The notes beneath the pieces are model-generated. The model was not told where the DNA came from and ran no database searches. It saw nothing but the letters and a program-made list of their open reading frames with translations. This document shows positions 14,850-22,773 of a stretch of 53,743 nucleotides of DNA, piece after piece. Origin of the DNA: Micromonospora globbae (GTDB lineage Bacteria > Actinomycetota > Actinomycetes > Mycobacteriales > Micromonosporaceae). A program made the translations under genes and the position numbers. The stretch's first letter is position 1. Every line of letters starts with the position of its first letter. The stretch is from positions 1 to 53,743 of the forward strand of contig NZ_RAQQ01000030.1 in NCBI RefSeq assembly GCF_003610785.1. The letters run 5' to 3'.

Positions 14850-16217
14850 TCAGCTGACCGCGTGCCGTGGCCGTCCGTCGCGGGAGGGGCCGCCGACCGG
14901 ATCGGCGGCCGGGCCGGGGTCGTCGCCCGCGCCGGCTTGGGCGGGACGGGCGGCCGCGGCCACGGCCGCGGCGATCGTCTCCCGACTCGGCCAGCTCAGG
15001 CTCACCAGCAGCATCAGCAGGACGCCCGCGATGCTCCACAGGCCGACGACGGACGGGATGGCGAAGCGGTCGGCGAGGACCCCGGTGATCAGTACGGCGG
15101 CGCCCTGGATCACCTGGATCCCGGTGGCCATCACGCCGAAGGCCCGAGCCCGGAAGGCGTCCGGCAGGGCCTGGACGAAGAGGCCGTTCGCCGTCGGGAT
15201 CATGCCCGCCACGGCGAAGCCGCAGGCGGCCGCGAGCAGCGCCACCACCAGTGGCGACGGGTCGAGCAGGGCCGGCACGAGGGTGAGCGGGGCGAGCACG
15301 GCCAGCGGCCGCATGAGGGCCAGCCGGCGGGCCGGGCCGAACGCGCGGCCGATCAGCAACCCGCCGAGGATGAAACCGACCGGGTTGGCGGCCATGATGA
15401 TCGCCTGCGCGACGCCCGTGTCGAGATCGTCACCGGCGCTGGTCTTGGCCCAGCCCGCCGCGAGCCCCTCCGGCACGATCGAGAAGAGCATGGCGCTGAA
15501 CACCAGCACGGCGATCGCCCGCAGCACGGGGGCCCCGAACACGAACCGGACCCCTTCGGCGGTCTCCCGCAGCAGTCGGGTGCGGTGGGCCTCGCTGAGC
15601 GCCGGTGGCCGCTCGTGCACGCCGAAGCGGACCAGCACGGCCGAGACGCCGAACGTCGCGGCGTTGATCAGCAGCGCGATCACCGGGTTGAAGCCGCCGA
15701 TCGCTCCGCCCAGCAGGTAGCCGACGACCTGGGCGGCCTGGCCGGCGCTGGCGTTGAGCGACAGCCCGAGGACCAGCCGGTCACCGGTGAGGATGTGCGG
15801 CAGCAGCGCCGACTTGGCCGCCTGGCTCGGCGGGTTGGCCAGCGTGGCGAGGAAGAGGAGCGCCAGCAGGACCGGCACCGGCAGGCTGGGGATGGCGATG
15901 AGCAGCATCAGCACCATCCGGATGAGGTCGCACGCGACCATCACCCGCCGGTAGGGGTGCCGCTCCGCGAGGGCGGCGAGCAGCGGCCCGCCGACGAGCC
16001 ACGGCAGGTAACTGACCGCGAAGGCGGTGGCGGAGAGGGCGACCGAGCTGGTCTCCTGGTAGACGAGCAGGGTGACGGCCGCCTTGGCGAGGTAGTCGCC
16101 GACCCAGGAGAGCGCGCCAGCCGCGAAGACGGCCCCGAACTCCCGCTGGGCGAAGACCTCGCGGAAGGTTGCCGGCCCTTCCGGAGAGGGTCGCTCGTCG
16201 GACACCGTCGCCTCCAT
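14850..16217 (-). CDS. MFS transporter, DHA3/macrolide-exporter type
   Basis: A 455-residue integral membrane protein with about 12 hydrophobic segments. The first half has FAAGALSWVGDYLAKAAVTLLVY and a loop-2/3 motif A-like AERHPYRRVMVACDLIRM. The pattern fits DHA3-like exporters, which pump drugs or lipophilic compounds by proton antiport. The substrate is unknown. The cytosolic N-terminus and the Ala/Pro/Gly-rich C-terminal tail are variable. It is followed by glbO, 115 bases away; about 230 bases separate its start from the MscS gene. Confidence 0.88.
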   Translation of the reverse strand: MEATVSDERPSPEGPATFREVFAQREFGAVFAAGALSWVGDYLAKAAVTLLVYQETSSVALSATAFAVSYLPWLVGGPLLAALAERHPYRRVMVACDLIRMVLMLLIAIPSLPVPVLLALLFLATLANPPSQAAKSALLPHILTGDRLVLGLSLNASAGQAAQVVGYLLGGAIGGFNPVIALLINAATFGVSAVLVRFGVHERPPALSEAHRTRLLRETAEGVRFVFGAPVLRAIAVLVFSAMLFSIVPEGLAAGWAKTSAGDDLDTGVAQAIIMAANPVGFILGGLLIGRAFGPARRLALMRPLAVLAPLTLVPALLDPSPLVVALLAAACGFAVAGMIPTANGLFVQALPDAFRARAFGVMATGIQVIQGAAVLITGVLADRFAIPSVVGLWSIAGVLLMLLVSLSWPSRETIAAAVAAAARPAQAGAGDDPGPAADPVGGPSRDGRPRHAVS

Positions 16218-16451
16218 CGTTCCCCAGGGCGGGCCACTGATGGCGGCGCCAGCCCGGGAACTCTCGTCAGATCTGCGGATCAGCGAGGACGCAGCACGCT
16301 TCTGGCGGGAACGCGTGCCCCGGATTCTGCCCGATCGTCTGACAACTGGCTAGGGCGAACGGATAGATCGTCGCATCTCCGACTGAACGAACGGACGATA
16401 CCTGAGGGGCCGCGCGGCTCGCGACCCCTCGATCCTCGGTCAGCCCCGGTG

Positions 16452-17504
16452 TCAGGTCGCGCCGCTCTGTCCCGTCCCGCCGTCGGCCGGCGGCCGGGCC
16501 GGCGCCACGGGGTAGAGGCGGGCGGCGGCGATCTGCGCGGTGATCCCGGAGTTCTCCAGCGCCTCGGCGAGGCGGCGTCGCAGTTCCCGGCCGACCGCGA
16601 ACTGCCCCTCGGCGGTCGTCTTCACCACCGTCCGGATCACCGCGCCGTCCACGGTCATCTGCTCGACGCCCAGCACCTCCGGCGCCTCGACGATCTCCGA
16701 CGACAGGTCCGGGTCGACGGCCACGGAGGCCGCCGCCGTCCGCAGCACGGCCGTCGCCTCCTCCGTGGGCGCGAAGCCGATGGGCAGGTCGACGACGACC
16801 AGCGCCCAGCCCTGGCTCTTGTTGCCGACCCGGACGATCTCGCCGTTGCGGATGTACCAGAGGACGCCGCGCCCGTCCCGGACCGTGGTCACCCGCAGTC
16901 CGACCGCCTCGACCACACCGGTCGCCTCGCCCAGGTCGACGGTGTCGCCGACGCCGTACTGGTCCTCGATGAGCATGAACAGGCCGGCGAGCAGGTCCTT
17001 GACGAGGCTCTGCGCGCCGAAGCCCAGCGCCACGCCGGCGATCCCGGCGCTCGCCAGCAGCGGCGCCAGGTCGAAGCTGAACTCGCGCAGGACCATCAGC
17101 AGCGCGATGCCGAACACGAACGCGGTGGTGAGGCTCCGCAGCACCGACCCGATCGCCTCGGCCCGCTGCCGGCGCCGTTCGGGGACGAACTCACCGGGCT
17201 CGGTGGCGGCGGTCGGGATCCGCTCCCGCAGCGGCCGGAGCATGGTGGGCACGCCGGCGTCGCTCGTCGTACGCACGAGCCGGTTGATCGTACGGTGTAC
17301 GGCCCATCTCGCGACCACGGCGAGCAGCAGGATCAGCGCGACCCGCAGCGGCTTGACCAGGATCCAGTAGCTGCCCTCGGCGAACCAGACCGAACCGGTG
17401 AGCTTCCAGACGGCGTTGCAGACCGCTTCGTTCAGGCAGTCCGGGCTGGGGCTGTCGCCCTGTCCGGGGGCGGCCGCGAGGAGCGTCAGAGCGGAGGCAG
17501 TCAC
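16452..17504 (-). CDS. MscS-family mechanosensitive ion channel
   Basis: About 350 residues with an N-terminal hydrophobic, signal-like segment, a helix around VALILLLAVVARWAV and another at TTAFVFGIALLMVL. The conserved pore helix and beta domain follow: LLASAGIAGVALGFGAQSLVKDLLAGLFMLIEDQYGVGDTV. The TM3 Gly/Ala pattern is that of a tension-gated channel that releases solutes on osmotic downshock. I use the GTG at 17504 because the chain then begins as a signal-like sequence; a TTG at 17522 is in frame. A Pro/Gly-rich tail ends the protein. Confidence 0.9.
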   Translation of the reverse strand: MTASALTLLAAAPGQGDSPSPDCLNEAVCNAVWKLTGSVWFAEGSYWILVKPLRVALILLLAVVARWAVHRTINRLVRTTSDAGVPTMLRPLRERIPTAATEPGEFVPERRRQRAEAIGSVLRSLTTAFVFGIALLMVLREFSFDLAPLLASAGIAGVALGFGAQSLVKDLLAGLFMLIEDQYGVGDTVDLGEATGVVEAVGLRVTTVRDGRGVLWYIRNGEIVRVGNKSQGWALVVVDLPIGFAPTEEATAVLRTAAASVAVDPDLSSEIVEAPEVLGVEQMTVDGAVIRTVVKTTAEGQFAVGRELRRRLAEALENSGITAQIAAARLYPVAPARPPADGGTGQSGAT

Positions 17505-17800
17505 CCTGTCTTCGTACCGCAACGGGCCGGGCGGGCCGCCGCCGACCCACCGCCGGGTGACGCGACGGCGGTGCGGCCCTGGCCGGAGGGTGAACGCGCG
17601 GGGCGAAACCGGTCATCTTGTCACGGTCGGAAATCGCTTCACGAGGGACCCCGGATTAGTACGTGCAATCGCGGGTCCGATCAGGGACGATTGGCGCAAC
17701 GGACGTCGGTGATCCGGCCGGCGTCGACCCTGGTGGCCGTCGTGCCCCGATCCGGGTCGGCGGCGCGCGAGGTGGCCGCTGAACCGGGAGGGTGAGCGCG

Positions 17801-18334
17801 ATGCCTGACATACGACCCACGGTGGGCTCCGGTGCGCTGGTCCTGAATGCCACCTACGAGCCGCTGTGTGTCGTGTCCGTGCGTCGTGCCGCGATCCTCG
17901 TCCTGTCCGCCAAGGCCGTCTGCGTCGCCGACGGCGACGGCATCCTGCACAGCGCCCGGGAGGCCCTTCCGGTGCCCTCGGTGGTCCGCCTGACCCGCTA
18001 CGTCCGGGTGCCCTACCGCACCCACGTGGGCCTCTCCCGTCGGGCCGTCTTCGCCCGGGACGGGTGGCGCTGCGCCTACTGCCGCGGCCCGGCCGAGACG
18101 ATCGACCACGTCTTCCCCCGCAGCCGGGGCGGCCGGCACGCCTGGGAGAACGTGGTGGCGGCGTGCGCCCGCTGCAACCACACGAAGGGCGACAAGACCC
18201 CGGCCGAGATGGGCTGGCGCCTGCACTCGCTGCCCGCCGCCCCGAAGGGGACGGCCTGGCGGGTGCTCGGCCACCGGACGCCGGACCCGCGCTGGGCCGA
18301 CTGGCTCGACCTGCGCGAGCCCGAGGCCGCCTGA
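17801..18334 (+). CDS. HNH endonuclease-domain protein
   Basis: A 177-residue protein. After an N-terminal domain (ALVLNATYEPLCVVSVRRA) comes an HNH module with a zinc site: CAYCRG, then TIDHVFPRSRGG, ENVVAACARCNHTKGDKTPAEMGW. This arrangement is common in actinobacterial stand-alone HNH proteins of unknown function, including the gene I remember as Rv2469c near glbO and pepN in M. tuberculosis. GGGAGG at 17786-17791 lies nine bases before the ATG at 17801, so this start is preferred over a GTG at 17792. It converges with the sortase gene, 11 bases apart. Confidence 0.92.
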   Translation: MPDIRPTVGSGALVLNATYEPLCVVSVRRAAILVLSAKAVCVADGDGILHSAREALPVPSVVRLTRYVRVPYRTHVGLSRRAVFARDGWRCAYCRGPAETIDHVFPRSRGGRHAWENVVAACARCNHTKGDKTPAEMGWRLHSLPAAPKGTAWRVLGHRTPDPRWADWLDLREPEAA

Positions 18335-18345
18335 CCCCGGCCCGC

Positions 18346-19182
18346 TCACGTCCGGCGGGCCTTCACGAGGGACGCGAACACCACCACGTTGTCCGCGTAG
18401 CCGGTCTCCCCGCCGACCCAGCGTCCGCCACAGGTGATGAGGCGCAGGTTGGGCCGGCTGAAGTCGCCGAAGACCTCGTCCACCGGCAGCTCGTCCTTGT
18501 CGAACCGGTGCAGCGAGTTCACCTCGAAGACCGCCACCGTGCCGTCCTGCCGGGTCACCTCCACCCGGTCGCCGGCGCGCAGCTCCTTGAGCTGGTGGAA
18601 GACCGCGGGCCCGGTCGTCGTGTCCACGTGCCCGACGATCACCGCCGGCCCGTACTGGCCGGGCGTGGGGCCCTGGTCGTACCAGCCGGCCTCCTGCGCC
18701 CGGGCCGCGTCCGGCACCCCGATGCTGCCGTCCGGCGCGATGCCCACGTTGTGCACCGGCGCGCGCAGGTCGATGGTCTGGATCGTGAGTTCCACCGGCT
18801 CGCTGGCCGGCAGCACCGGGAACTTCTTCGGCGGTGGCCGCAGGCCGGCGCCGAGCTGGTCCGGCAGGACGTCGAGCCCCGTCACGCGCTCGACGCCGAG
18901 CATCGCGACGATCAGCACCATGAGCGAGGCGACGAAGAGGACCGGCAGGCCGGGGCCGGCGCCCGCCCGGCGGCGGACGACGCGCCGCTGCCGCCGCGCC
19001 GGCAGGGGCGGCGCCTTCGGGTCGGTCGTGGCGACGCTCGCCGACATCGCGTGGTGGGCCACCCGACCCAACCGGCGCGAGGTGGACGCCGCCCACCGGC
19101 CGGACGCCCGCAGCGCGGTCCGGGTGGCCGCGCGGACTCGGCCCGGATCCGGCCGCCTCCGACGTGCGGTTGCGCGGGCCAT
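18346..19182 (-). CDS. Class F-like sortase
   Basis: A 278-residue transpeptidase anchored by one membrane helix (about 79-97) with an Arg-rich cytosolic N-terminus of about 70 residues. The extracellular beta domain has VIVGHVDT (catalytic His, H185) and LITCGG (nucleophile Cys, C251), with Arg254 close behind. It most resembles class F sortases of actinobacteria, which lack the ordered N-terminal elements of class A/E enzymes. An ATG at codon 46 is another possible start. It lies 12 bases after the secreted-protein gene, in the same operon, so that protein is the natural candidate substrate. Confidence 0.88.
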   Translation of the reverse strand: MARATARRRRPDPGRVRAATRTALRASGRWAASTSRRLGRVAHHAMSASVATTDPKAPPLPARRQRRVVRRRAGAGPGLPVLFVASLMVLIVAMLGVERVTGLDVLPDQLGAGLRPPPKKFPVLPASEPVELTIQTIDLRAPVHNVGIAPDGSIGVPDAARAQEAGWYDQGPTPGQYGPAVIVGHVDTTTGPAVFHQLKELRAGDRVEVTRQDGTVAVFEVNSLHRFDKDELPVDEVFGDFSRPNLRLITCGGRWVGGETGYADNVVVFASLVKARRT

Positions 19183-19194
19183 GGCGCTCCCGGA

Positions 19195-19731
19195 TCAGGA
19201 ACCGGCCCCGGTCCGCCGGCGGCCGCCCGCCAGGCCGAGGGCCACCGCGGCGCCCGCCGCGGCCAGCCCGCCGATCAGCAGCATCCTGCCGGTGCCGCCC
19301 ATCGCGGTGCCCCCGCCGCCGGTCGCCGGCCCCTTGCTGGGCTGGGCCATGTTCAGCACGGTGAGCGTCGTGGACGCCGTGTTGTTGTTCGGGCAGCGCA
19401 GGTTGACCGGGTAGTCGCCGGGCTCCTTGTTGGCCGGCACGGTCACGGAGCCGGTCAGGAAGCCGTTGTCGGGTCGTACGGTGACGCGCCCGAACGCGTC
19501 CGACTCGACCTGCGCCTGCCGATTGTTGTTGTTGTCGCAGCTGGCGCGGATGTTGACCCGGCTGCCGGCCTGGACGCTGTTGGGCGTCACCTCGACGAAG
19601 ACGTTCTCACCCGCCCGGGCCGGCGCGGCACCGACCAGGACGAACGCCACGAACAGCGCAACGGCGCCGAGCATCCGCACGATGGTCGACGGGGCGGAAA
19701 GCGCGCCACCGTCCGGTCGCAGACCCCGCAT
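19195..19731 (-). CDS. Secreted surface protein with C-terminal membrane anchor, sortase partner
   Basis: About 178 residues. A signal peptide (MLGAVALFVAFVLVGAAPARA) precedes a short Asn-rich domain with two cysteines (ASCDNNNN and LRCPNNN), probably disulfide-linked and Ig-like. A Gly-rich linker, a hydrophobic helix (LLIGGLAAAGAAVALGL) and a positive tail GGRRRTGAGS follow. This is a cell-wall sorting-signal layout, but there is no LPxTG before the helix; the nearest sequence is GGTAMGGTGR. I prefer the ATG at 19731 after GGGAGGGAGG to an in-frame GTG at 19749. It is followed directly by the sortase gene. Confidence 0.85.
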   Translation of the reverse strand: MRGLRPDGGALSAPSTIVRMLGAVALFVAFVLVGAAPARAGENVFVEVTPNSVQAGSRVNIRASCDNNNNRQAQVESDAFGRVTVRPDNGFLTGSVTVPANKEPGDYPVNLRCPNNNTASTTLTVLNMAQPSKGPATGGGGTAMGGTGRMLLIGGLAAAGAAVALGLAGGRRRTGAGS

Positions 19732-19747
19732 GATCCTCCCTCCCGGC

Positions 19748-19761
19748 ACCGGTGCACCGGT
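19748..19761. promoter_or_regulatory. 14-base perfect palindrome upstream of the secreted-protein gene
   Basis: ACCGGTGCACCGGT at 19748-19761 reads the same on both strands and lies 17 bases before the ATG at 19731. It could be an operator or part of a folded 5' leader; the strand to be transcribed also has GCCGGGTTAGCCGGC just upstream. Confidence 0.35.
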
Positions 19762-19886
19762 CCTGCTGGGGCGACCCGCGGTGCTTTCCCCCTGGTCTGC
19801 CGGCTAACCCGGCGCCCGTCGGGCGGGAGCCCCCGGCCGGCGCCCCGCGCCGCCCGCCGTACCGCGCCACGCCGACCGGCGCCGGG

Positions 19887-20354
19887 TCAGCGGCGCCGGT
19901 CGGTGTCCGGTCCGGCGGGCGGCAGCGGGGTGACCGGGTGCCAGTCCAGGGGAGTGGAGAGGACCATGGTGCTGGAGGGCTGGCCGTACGGGGCGAGACG
20001 GTCGATGACCCGCTCGAACGCGTCGATCGAGCCGGCCGCGACCTTCAACATGCTGCACGCGTCCCCGGTGATCCGGTGGATCTCCAGGATCTCCGGCCAG
20101 CCGGCCACGTCCGGGTCGTAGAGGATGCAGCGGGAGCCGTAGCAGGACATCCGGATCAGGGCCACGACGCTGCGACCGGCCCGGCTCAGGTCGACGTGGG
20201 CGTGGTAGCCCGTGATCACCCCCGACTCCTCCAGCCGGCGTACGCGCTCCGCGACGGCCGGCGGCGAGAGGTGCACCCGGCGCGACAGCTCGCTGAAGGA
20301 GAGGCGGGCGTCGGCCTGCAACTCGCGCAGCAGGGCCCAGTCCATGTCGTCCAT
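19887..20354 (-). CDS. Lrp/AsnC-family regulator, probable regulator of the kynurenine operon
   Basis: A 155-residue protein with an N-terminal helix-turn-helix (LLRELQADARLSFSELSRRV, then SPPAVAERVRRLEESGVITGY) and a C-terminal RAM/AsnC ligand-binding domain. It is divergent from the tryptophan dioxygenase gene, 145 bases away. In Pseudomonas and Burkholderia the Lrp-type KynR controls kyn genes in response to kynurenine, so the same job is inferred here. The C-terminus ends in a Pro-rich tail instead of the usual acidic end. Confidence 0.92.
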   Translation of the reverse strand: MDDMDWALLRELQADARLSFSELSRRVHLSPPAVAERVRRLEESGVITGYHAHVDLSRAGRSVVALIRMSCYGSRCILYDPDVAGWPEILEIHRITGDACSMLKVAAGSIDAFERVIDRLAPYGQPSSTMVLSTPLDWHPVTPLPPAGPDTDRRR

Positions 20355-20368
20355 GAGCAGACCTTACT

Positions 20369-20382
20369 TTCCTGAACCGGAA
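20369..20382. promoter_or_regulatory. Candidate Lrp-type operator in the regulator/kynA intergenic region
   Basis: TTCC-N6-GGAA at 20369-20382 lies 15 bases upstream of the regulator start. A second palindrome, ATCA-N5-TGAT, lies at 20466-20478 just before kynA. Lrp-family proteins bind degenerate palindromes in such divergent gaps and usually autoregulate. This is a visual candidate only. Confidence 0.35.
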
Positions 20383-20499
20383 TCGCCTTCATGGCTTCCG
20401 ATCGGTAGGTCGATGCCGGCCAGTCCCGTTGATCGGGCATTCCGCCGGGCGATCCGCCCGCGACATCATGACGTGATCCGGCTCATGGAGGAGACGACG

Positions 20500-21402
20500 G
20501 TGGAACAGACGGAGCTGCGGGGCCGCACCGTGACCGCGGCGCTACGTCCGGTCACGCCCAAGCAGCGGGAGGCGAAGGCGGCGCGCACCGGCGGCGAACC
20601 CACCCTGGAGTTCGACGGCCGAACGCCCTACGACGTGTACGTGAACGCCAGCACGTTGCACCGGCTGCAGCAGCCGATCAGCGACGACCCGGGCGAGATG
20701 TCCTTCCTGATGGTCAGCCAGATCATGGAGCTGTACTTCGGGCTGACCCGCTACGAGCTGTTGCAGGCCCAGCGGATGCTGCGCGCCGACCGGGTGTGGG
20801 ACGCCCTCGCGCCGCTGCGCCGCGCCGGCCTGCACCTCGAGGCGCTCAACGCCGCGTGGCGGGGGCTGCGCTGGATGACTCCCGCCGACTTCAACCGCTT
20901 CCGCGACCTGCTCGGCGAGGCGTCCGGCTTCCAGTCCGCCATGTACCGCCAGCTCGAGTTCCTGCTCGGCCTCCGCGACCCGGCGCTGATCCGGCCGTTC
21001 CGCCGCCAGCCGGACGTCTACGCGGAGCTGCGCGAGACGCTCGCCGCGCCGAGCCTGTGGGACGACGTGATCGCCCTGCTCGCCCGGCACGGCTTCGACA
21101 TCCCCGCCGACCTGCTCGACCGGGACGTCTCGGTCGAGCACGAGGCCCACCCGCGGGTGGAGGCGGCCTGGGTGCGCATCTACGCCGACGACGGCCCGGA
21201 GAACCAGCTCCGGCTGCTCGGCGAGGCCCTCACCGAGGTGGCCGAGCAGTTCGGCGACTGGCGCTGGGAGCATGTCAAGGCGGTGCAGCGGACCATGGGG
21301 GCCAAGGTCGGCAGCGGCGGCTCCGCCGGACTGGCGTGGCTGCAACGCAGCATGGCCCGGGTCGTCTTCCCCGAGCTGTGGTCGGCCCGCACCAGCATGT
21401 GA
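20500..21402 (+). CDS. kynA: Tryptophan 2,3-dioxygenase family protein
   Basis: Haem dioxygenase opening the indole ring of L-tryptophan to N-formylkynurenine, first step of the operon. Compared from memory with Xanthomonas TDO: the haem-ligand His is kept (H258 in WEHVKAVQRTMG), as are the carboxylate-binding Arg (R135 in FRDLLG), the phenylalanine equivalent to F51 (F69), and GSGGSAGLAWLQ plus SGFQSAMYRQLEFLLG. The distal His55 is replaced by Ser (S73 in FLMVSQIMEL) and Tyr113 by Phe (F131), both IDO-like states. GGAGGA at 20487-20492, seven bases before the GTG at 20500, sets the start; an ATG at 20485 is in frame. Length of 300 is typical. Confidence 0.9.
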   Translation: MEQTELRGRTVTAALRPVTPKQREAKAARTGGEPTLEFDGRTPYDVYVNASTLHRLQQPISDDPGEMSFLMVSQIMELYFGLTRYELLQAQRMLRADRVWDALAPLRRAGLHLEALNAAWRGLRWMTPADFNRFRDLLGEASGFQSAMYRQLEFLLGLRDPALIRPFRRQPDVYAELRETLAAPSLWDDVIALLARHGFDIPADLLDRDVSVEHEAHPRVEAAWVRIYADDGPENQLRLLGEALTEVAEQFGDWRWEHVKAVQRTMGAKVGSGGSAGLAWLQRSMARVVFPELWSARTSM

Positions 21403-21422
21403 CCCGGAAGCGAGACAACTGC

Positions 21423-22724
21423 ATGAACGCCCCTCACCCCCCACCGCACGGGCTCGACGAGGCCCAGGCGCTCCGGCTGGACGCCGAGGACCCCGGGCAC
21501 CGGGACCTGTTCCACGTGCCGCCGGCCGACGGCGGCCGCTATCCCGACGCCGCGTACCTGGCCGGCAACTCGCTCGGGCTGCAACCACGGGCCACCCGCG
21601 ACGAACTCCTCGCCGACCTGGACGCCTGGCGCCGGCTCGGCGTCGAGGGGCACCTCGAGGCGGAGCGGCCCTGGCTGCCGTACCACGAGCTGCTGACCGG
21701 GCCCGCCGCGCGACTGGTCGGCGCCCTGCCGTCGGAGACCGTGGTGATGAACTCGCTCACGGTCAACCTGCACCTGCTGATGGTCAGCTTCTACCGCCCG
21801 TCCGGCCGGCGCACCCGGATCGTCATCGAGGACAGCGCCTTCCCCTCGGACAGCTACGCGGTCCGCAGCCAGGCCCGCTTCCACGGCCTCGACCCCGACG
21901 AGACGGTGGTCCGGCTGCGTCCCCGCCCCGGCGAGGACACGCTGCGCACCGAGGACGTGACCGGCTACCTCGCCGCGGAGGGCGACCGGGTGGCCCTCGT
22001 GCTGCTCGGCGGCGTCAACTACCTCACCGGCGAGCTGATGGACATCCCGGCCGTCACGGCGGCGGGCCGGGCGGCCGGCGCCATCGTCGGCTGGGACCTC
22101 GCCCACGCCGTGGGCAACGTGCCGCTGGCGCTGCACGACTGGGACGTGGACTTCGCCGCCTGGTGCTCCTACAAGTACCTGAACTCCGGGCCCGGCGCGC
22201 TGGCCGGCGTGTTCGTCCACGAGCGGCACCTCGGCGACCCGTCCCTGCCCCGCTTCGAGGGCTGGTGGAGCACCGAGGCGGCCACCCGGTTCGAGATGAC
22301 GCCGGTGTCCCGGCCGCCCGCCACAGTGGAGGCCTGGCAGATCTCCAACCCGCCGATCTTCGCGATGGGGCCGGTCCGTACGTCGTTGGAGCTGTTCGAC
22401 CGGATCGGCATGCCGGCGCTGCGGGAGCGGAGCCTGCGCCTCACCGGCTACCTGGAGCGGCTGCTCGACGAGGTGACCGCCGACCGGCCGCTGACCGTCG
22501 TGACCCCGCGCGACCCGCAGCGGCGCGGCTGCCAGCTCTCGGTGCGCATCGGCGCCGGCAGCGCGGCCGAGCTCACCAAGCGCCTGCGCCACGAGCACGG
22601 GGTGATCGCCGACGCGCGGGAGCCGGACATCGTGCGGTTCGCACCGGTGCCGCTCTACTCGACGTACCACGACTGCTGGCGGGCGGCGGACGCGCTGGCC
22701 GCGACGGTGGCGGTGGCGCGGTGA
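21423..22724 (+). CDS. kynU: Kynureninase
   Basis: PLP-dependent hydrolase that releases alanine from kynurenine or 3-hydroxykynurenine, here expected to form 3-hydroxyanthranilate. Diagnostic segments: YLAGNSLGLQP, SLTVNLHLLMVSFY, DSAFPSDSYAVRSQ, GWDLAHAVGNVPL, and CSYKYLNSGPG with the PLP lysine K251, followed by GWWSTE. The ATG at 21423 is 20 bases after the dioxygenase stop. At 433 residues it has the usual family length (about 410-430). Confidence 0.96.
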   Translation: MNAPHPPPHGLDEAQALRLDAEDPGHRDLFHVPPADGGRYPDAAYLAGNSLGLQPRATRDELLADLDAWRRLGVEGHLEAERPWLPYHELLTGPAARLVGALPSETVVMNSLTVNLHLLMVSFYRPSGRRTRIVIEDSAFPSDSYAVRSQARFHGLDPDETVVRLRPRPGEDTLRTEDVTGYLAAEGDRVALVLLGGVNYLTGELMDIPAVTAAGRAAGAIVGWDLAHAVGNVPLALHDWDVDFAAWCSYKYLNSGPGALAGVFVHERHLGDPSLPRFEGWWSTEAATRFEMTPVSRPPATVEAWQISNPPIFAMGPVRTSLELFDRIGMPALRERSLRLTGYLERLLDEVTADRPLTVVTPRDPQRRGCQLSVRIGAGSAAELTKRLRHEHGVIADAREPDIVRFAPVPLYSTYHDCWRAADALAATVAVAR

Positions 22725-22773
22725 GCGCGACGAGCGGGCCGCGACCCGCGCGGACGGAAGGCGGAGCGGGGCG

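Noticed and set aside
14661..17795. A 1044-codon open frame on the plus strand
   Set aside because: It runs antisense to glbO, the MFS exporter and the MscS channel, and its translation is His/Arg/Gln-rich with no domain pattern. This is the usual codon-bias shadow in high-GC DNA.
19762..19886. A riboswitch such as a c-di-AMP or cobalamin element before the secreted protein
   Set aside because: The minus strand has short stems and GGGGGAAAGCAC, but I could not fit any known aptamer consensus, so only the palindrome is listed.
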